A stretch of 11,158 bases of DNA, taken from contig DASQWR010000227.1 in assembly GCA_035640155.1 (NCBI GenBank), positions 1 to 11,158 of the forward strand. Direction: 5' to 3'. The notes beneath the pieces are model-generated. The model did not search any database. It had not been told where the DNA came from and saw nothing but the letters and a program-made list of their open reading frames with translations. This document shows, piece after piece, positions 9,764-11,158 of this stretch. The stretch is from JALYQB01 sp035640155 (GTDB lineage: Bacteria > Actinomycetota > Actinomycetes > Mycobacteriales > Pseudonocardiaceae). The translations under genes were made by a program, and so were the position numbers. Within the stretch, counting starts at the first letter, position 1. Each line of letters opens with the position of its first letter.

Positions 9764-10032
9764 CTCCCTGCTCTGGGGGCCGGTGGATCGTCGGACTGCC
9801 GCTTGTCGCCCTCCAGCACCGCACAGTCGTCCACCGACCGCCGCCGCGTGACGCCGTCCTCGCACAGCACCGGGAACGTCCCCCAGCTGTACTGCTGCTC
9901 GTAGCACATCACCACGCCGCGCTGCATCCGGCCAGCGGCACCGGTCTGCACCCGCGTCCCAGGCGGCAGGAGCCGCCTGGGACGGTTCACCGCGACGGCA
10001 GCGTCGACTGATGGCTCAACTGAGGCCGTCAT
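9760..10032 (-). CDS. Hypothetical 90-residue protein in the DUF397 operon
   Basis: Not assigned to a family. The product has a variable N-terminus, then LPPGTRVQTGAAGRMQRGVV and MCYEQQYSWGTFPVLCEDGV, a short beta-rich core that looks like a small barrel (SH3- or KOW-like pattern, inference only), and a proline/acidic end. No signal peptide or membrane segment is seen. The ATG at 10032 overlaps the DUF397 gene by 17 nt and has AAGGA 11 nt upstream; a GTG at 9990 (NRPRRLLPPGTRV) is the main alternative. The stop at 9760 overlaps the next ATG as ATGA. A perfect 13-bp inverted repeat lies in the coding sequence near the N-terminus. Context (DUF397, DUF5753 regulator) suggests an accessory of that regulatory locus, not of cobalamin synthesis. 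Confidence 0.65.
   Translation of the reverse strand: MTASVEPSVDAAVAVNRPRRLLPPGTRVQTGAAGRMQRGVVMCYEQQYSWGTFPVLCEDGVTRRRSVDDCAVLEGDKRQSDDPPAPRAGR
9955..9984. repeat. Perfect 13-bp inverted repeat with 4-nt loop inside the 90-residue gene
   Basis: CGTCCCAGGCGGC (9955-9967) and GCCGCCTGGGACG (9972-9984) are exact reverse complements around the tetranucleotide AGGA (TCCT on the transcribed side). In the minus-strand mRNA this is a very stable GC-rich hairpin encoding RPRRLLPPGT, a few codons after the alternative GTG at 9990. There is no T-tract for intrinsic termination. It may slow ribosomes, hide an internal start, or affect mRNA stability of the downstream cobQ part. Confidence 0.75.
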
Positions 10033-10255
10033 CGAACTCGCCGTCCTTGACGCCAGCCACGAAAGCCGCTACCTCGGCGCAAGGGTAGATCAGCGCGGGA
10101 CCACCCGGATAACGAGAGTTGCGCACCGCAACCTGGCCATTACTGACCGGAGCAACCTCCACGCAGTTGCCGAACGCGCTGCTGCGGCTGCTCTTCCGCC
10201 ACGTCGCCCCATCAAGGAGCGCGGCCGACATGCCGTTACGGATCTCGTTTGCCAC
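10016..10255 (-). CDS. DUF397 domain protein (Scr2-like)
   Basis: A 79-residue protein made up almost entirely of the DUF397 domain: TWRKSSRSSAFGNCVEVA, then VAVRNSRYPGGPALIYPCAE and VAAFVAGVKDGEFD, with the characteristic W-R-K-S-S-x-S, N-C-V-E-V and V-R-x-S-x-x-P motifs. DUF397 genes in actinobacteria sit next to XRE/DUF5753 regulators; in Streptomyces coelicolor such a pair (Scr1/Scr2) has been described as toxin-antitoxin-like and as affecting antibiotic production. Here the regulator gene lies directly upstream on the same strand, 150 bp away. The GTG at 10255 is used as start; GGGAAAGG lies roughly 12-20 nt upstream. An internal ATG at codon 9 (MSAALLDGATWRKSS) is the alternative start. 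The stop overlaps the next gene by 17 nt. Molecular function is unknown. Confidence 0.9.
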   Translation of the reverse strand: MANEIRNGMSAALLDGATWRKSSRSSAFGNCVEVAPVSNGQVAVRNSRYPGGPALIYPCAEVAAFVAGVKDGEFDDGLS

Positions 10256-10314
10256 GATTCGTCGCCTTTCCCGTCCACACCGGACTCTGTCCCGTGCACC
10301 TGTAAGTGGCCGGA

Positions 10315-10343
10315 ACGTTAGCGCGTGCTGACAGGGAGTGCAA
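10315..10343 (-). promoter_or_regulatory. Promoter of the DUF397-to-cobQ transcription unit
   Basis: On the minus strand a -35-like TTGCAC (10343-10338) and a -10 TAACGT (10320-10315) are separated by exactly 17 nt, the best vegetative-type promoter in the window. The predicted start near 10308 gives a leader of about 53 nt before the GTG of the DUF397 gene. It lies in the 150-bp gap after the DUF5753 regulator stop, so DUF397, the 90-residue gene and cobQ could be transcribed separately from the regulator. Confidence 0.65.
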
Positions 10344-10355
10344 CTGCACGTGCAG
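10344..10355. promoter_or_regulatory. 12-bp palindrome adjoining the -35 element (candidate operator)
   Basis: CTGCACGTGCAG is a perfect palindrome that directly abuts the -35 hexamer of the DUF397 promoter, where a class II activator or a repressor would bind. The adjacent plus-strand CAGGTGACGGG (10354-10364) resembles CAGGTGCACGGG on the minus strand at about 10302-10291, downstream of the start point, so there may be a second, inverted copy of part of the site. The neighbouring DUF5753 helix-turn-helix protein is the obvious candidate binder; that is inference. Confidence 0.45.
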
Positions 10356-10405
10356 GTGACGGGTCGTGGATCTCGGCTGGATCGCTGCGTGGTGGGCGAG
10401 ACCCG

Positions 10406-11158
10406 TCAGATTTCGGCGCGCACCTTCGCCAGCACCTGGCGGGTGTGGTGGGGGGTCTCGGCGTCCACGGTCAGCTGGTCGATCGCCCGGCCGTACAGCT
10501 CGATCTCCTCCCGCTTGTCCAGGTAGAGCGCACCGGTGAGGTGCTCGATGTACACCAGGTCCGGCAGCGCGGGCTCGGCGAACCGCAGCAGGGTGAACGC
10601 CCCTTCGGCGGTATACCCGCCGAGTCGGTACGGCATGACCTGCAGCGTGATGTTGGGCAGCCGGGTGAGCTCGAGCAGATGCTCGATCTGCGCCAGCGCC
10701 ACCCGCCTGCCACCGATCGGCCGGTGCAGCACGGCTTCGTCGATCACAGCCCACAGCCGGGGCGCGTCTGGCCGGGCGAGGACCTTCTGGCGCCGCATCC
10801 GCAAGGCGACCCAGCGCTCCGCTTCATCGCTCGCCAACTCCGGCCGAGCGCGGCTCGCGAGCGCTCTCGCGTAGTCCTCGGTCTGCATCAGGCCAGGGAC
10901 GAACTGCAGCTCGTAGGTCTGGATCCGGGAGGCCGACTCCTCCAGCCCGACGTACTCGTGGAACCAGTTGGGCATCAGATCGGTGTAGCGGTGCCACCAG
11001 CCGGGCTCGTTGGCCCGCCTGACCATCTCGAGGAAGACCTCGCGCTCCCCGGGATCACTCACCCCGTACATGGTGAGCAGGTCAGCCACGTCCCGCTCCT
11101 TGAACCCGACCCTGCCGAGCTCGAGCCGGCTGATCTTGGACTCCGAACCACGGATGGA
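10406..11158 (-). CDS. XRE-type helix-turn-helix regulator with DUF5753 (Scr1-like), 5' end outside window
   Basis: The last 250 residues of an actinobacterial DNA-binding regulator. The first visible residues, SIRGSESKISRLELGRVGFK then ERDVADLLTMYGV, are the end of an XRE-family helix-turn-helix (recognition helix SESKISRLELGR). The rest is DUF5753: WHRYTDLMPNWFHEYVGLEE, TYELQFVPGLMQTEDYARAL, RRQKVL, LWAVIDEAVLHRPIGG, LPNITLQVMPY and LPDLVYIEHLTGALYLDKRE, ending in a helical TRQVLAKVRAEI. Such proteins usually run about 270-290 residues, so only some 20-40 residues are missing. It is followed by the DUF397 gene, the standard partner, and probably regulates it. The apparent start at GTG 11089 is internal to the helix-turn-helix domain and is not the real start. 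Confidence 0.93.
   Translation of the reverse strand, partial: SIRGSESKISRLELGRVGFKERDVADLLTMYGVSDPGEREVFLEMVRRANEPGWWHRYTDLMPNWFHEYVGLEESASRIQTYELQFVPGLMQTEDYARALASRARPELASDEAERWVALRMRRQKVLARPDAPRLWAVIDEAVLHRPIGGRRVALAQIEHLLELTRLPNITLQVMPYRLGGYTAEGAFTLLRFAEPALPDLVYIEHLTGALYLDKREEIELYGRAIDQLTVDAETPHHTRQVLAKVRAEI

Noticed and set aside
8229..9851. Plus-strand 540-residue ORF opposite cobQ
   Set aside because: Antisense shadow of cobQ; no domain-like sequence and no plausible start signal.

Overview
The window comes from a high-GC actinobacterium, most likely of the Pseudonocardiaceae or a close relative. The evidence is very high GC in all codon positions, a mycothione reductase (mycothiol is an actinobacterial thiol), a helix-turn-helix DUF5753 regulator next to a DUF397 protein (a characteristic actinobacterial pair), and frequent GTG starts (seven of the ten protein-gene starts assigned here). 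The main theme is aerobic (cobaltochelatase-type) cobalamin biosynthesis.

Left part (1-5710, all minus strand). Transcription runs cobN -> an ElaA-like GNAT acetyltransferase -> a cobalamin riboswitch -> a ChlI/ChlD-type AAA+ chelatase subunit that leaves the window on the left. CobN is the large cobalt-inserting subunit; the AAA+ protein is the ATP-driven partner that replaces CobS/CobT in actinobacteria. The riboswitch (about 1166-1324) sits directly before the chelatase subunit gene, so B12 should repress that gene and whatever follows it, but not cobN. From memory, the same set (chelatase subunit, GNAT, mtr) lies together in Mycobacterium tuberculosis (Rv2850c, Rv2851c, Rv2855).

Middle part (5711-8213). 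mtr (mycothione reductase) is divergent from cobN with about 40 bp between the starts and looks leaderless. It ends one base away from a convergent vapBC-type toxin-antitoxin pair (Phd/YefM antitoxin plus PIN toxin, overlapping by GTGA). On the other side of the antitoxin promoter lies a broken metallo-beta-lactamase-fold gene that has lost its HxHxDH half and is frameshifted.

Right part (8175-11158, minus strand). The 3' part of an Scr1-like XRE/DUF5753 regulator, then a good promoter with an adjacent palindrome, then a DUF397 gene, a 90-residue hypothetical gene, a 20-codon ORF and cobQ (cobyric acid synthase). The last four are joined by stop/start overlaps (17 nt, ATGA, GTGA). A B12 gene therefore appears to be translated at the end of a DUF397 operon rather than under a riboswitch. 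A perfect 13-bp hairpin lies inside the 90-residue gene. No tRNA, rRNA, CRISPR array or insertion sequence was recognised.
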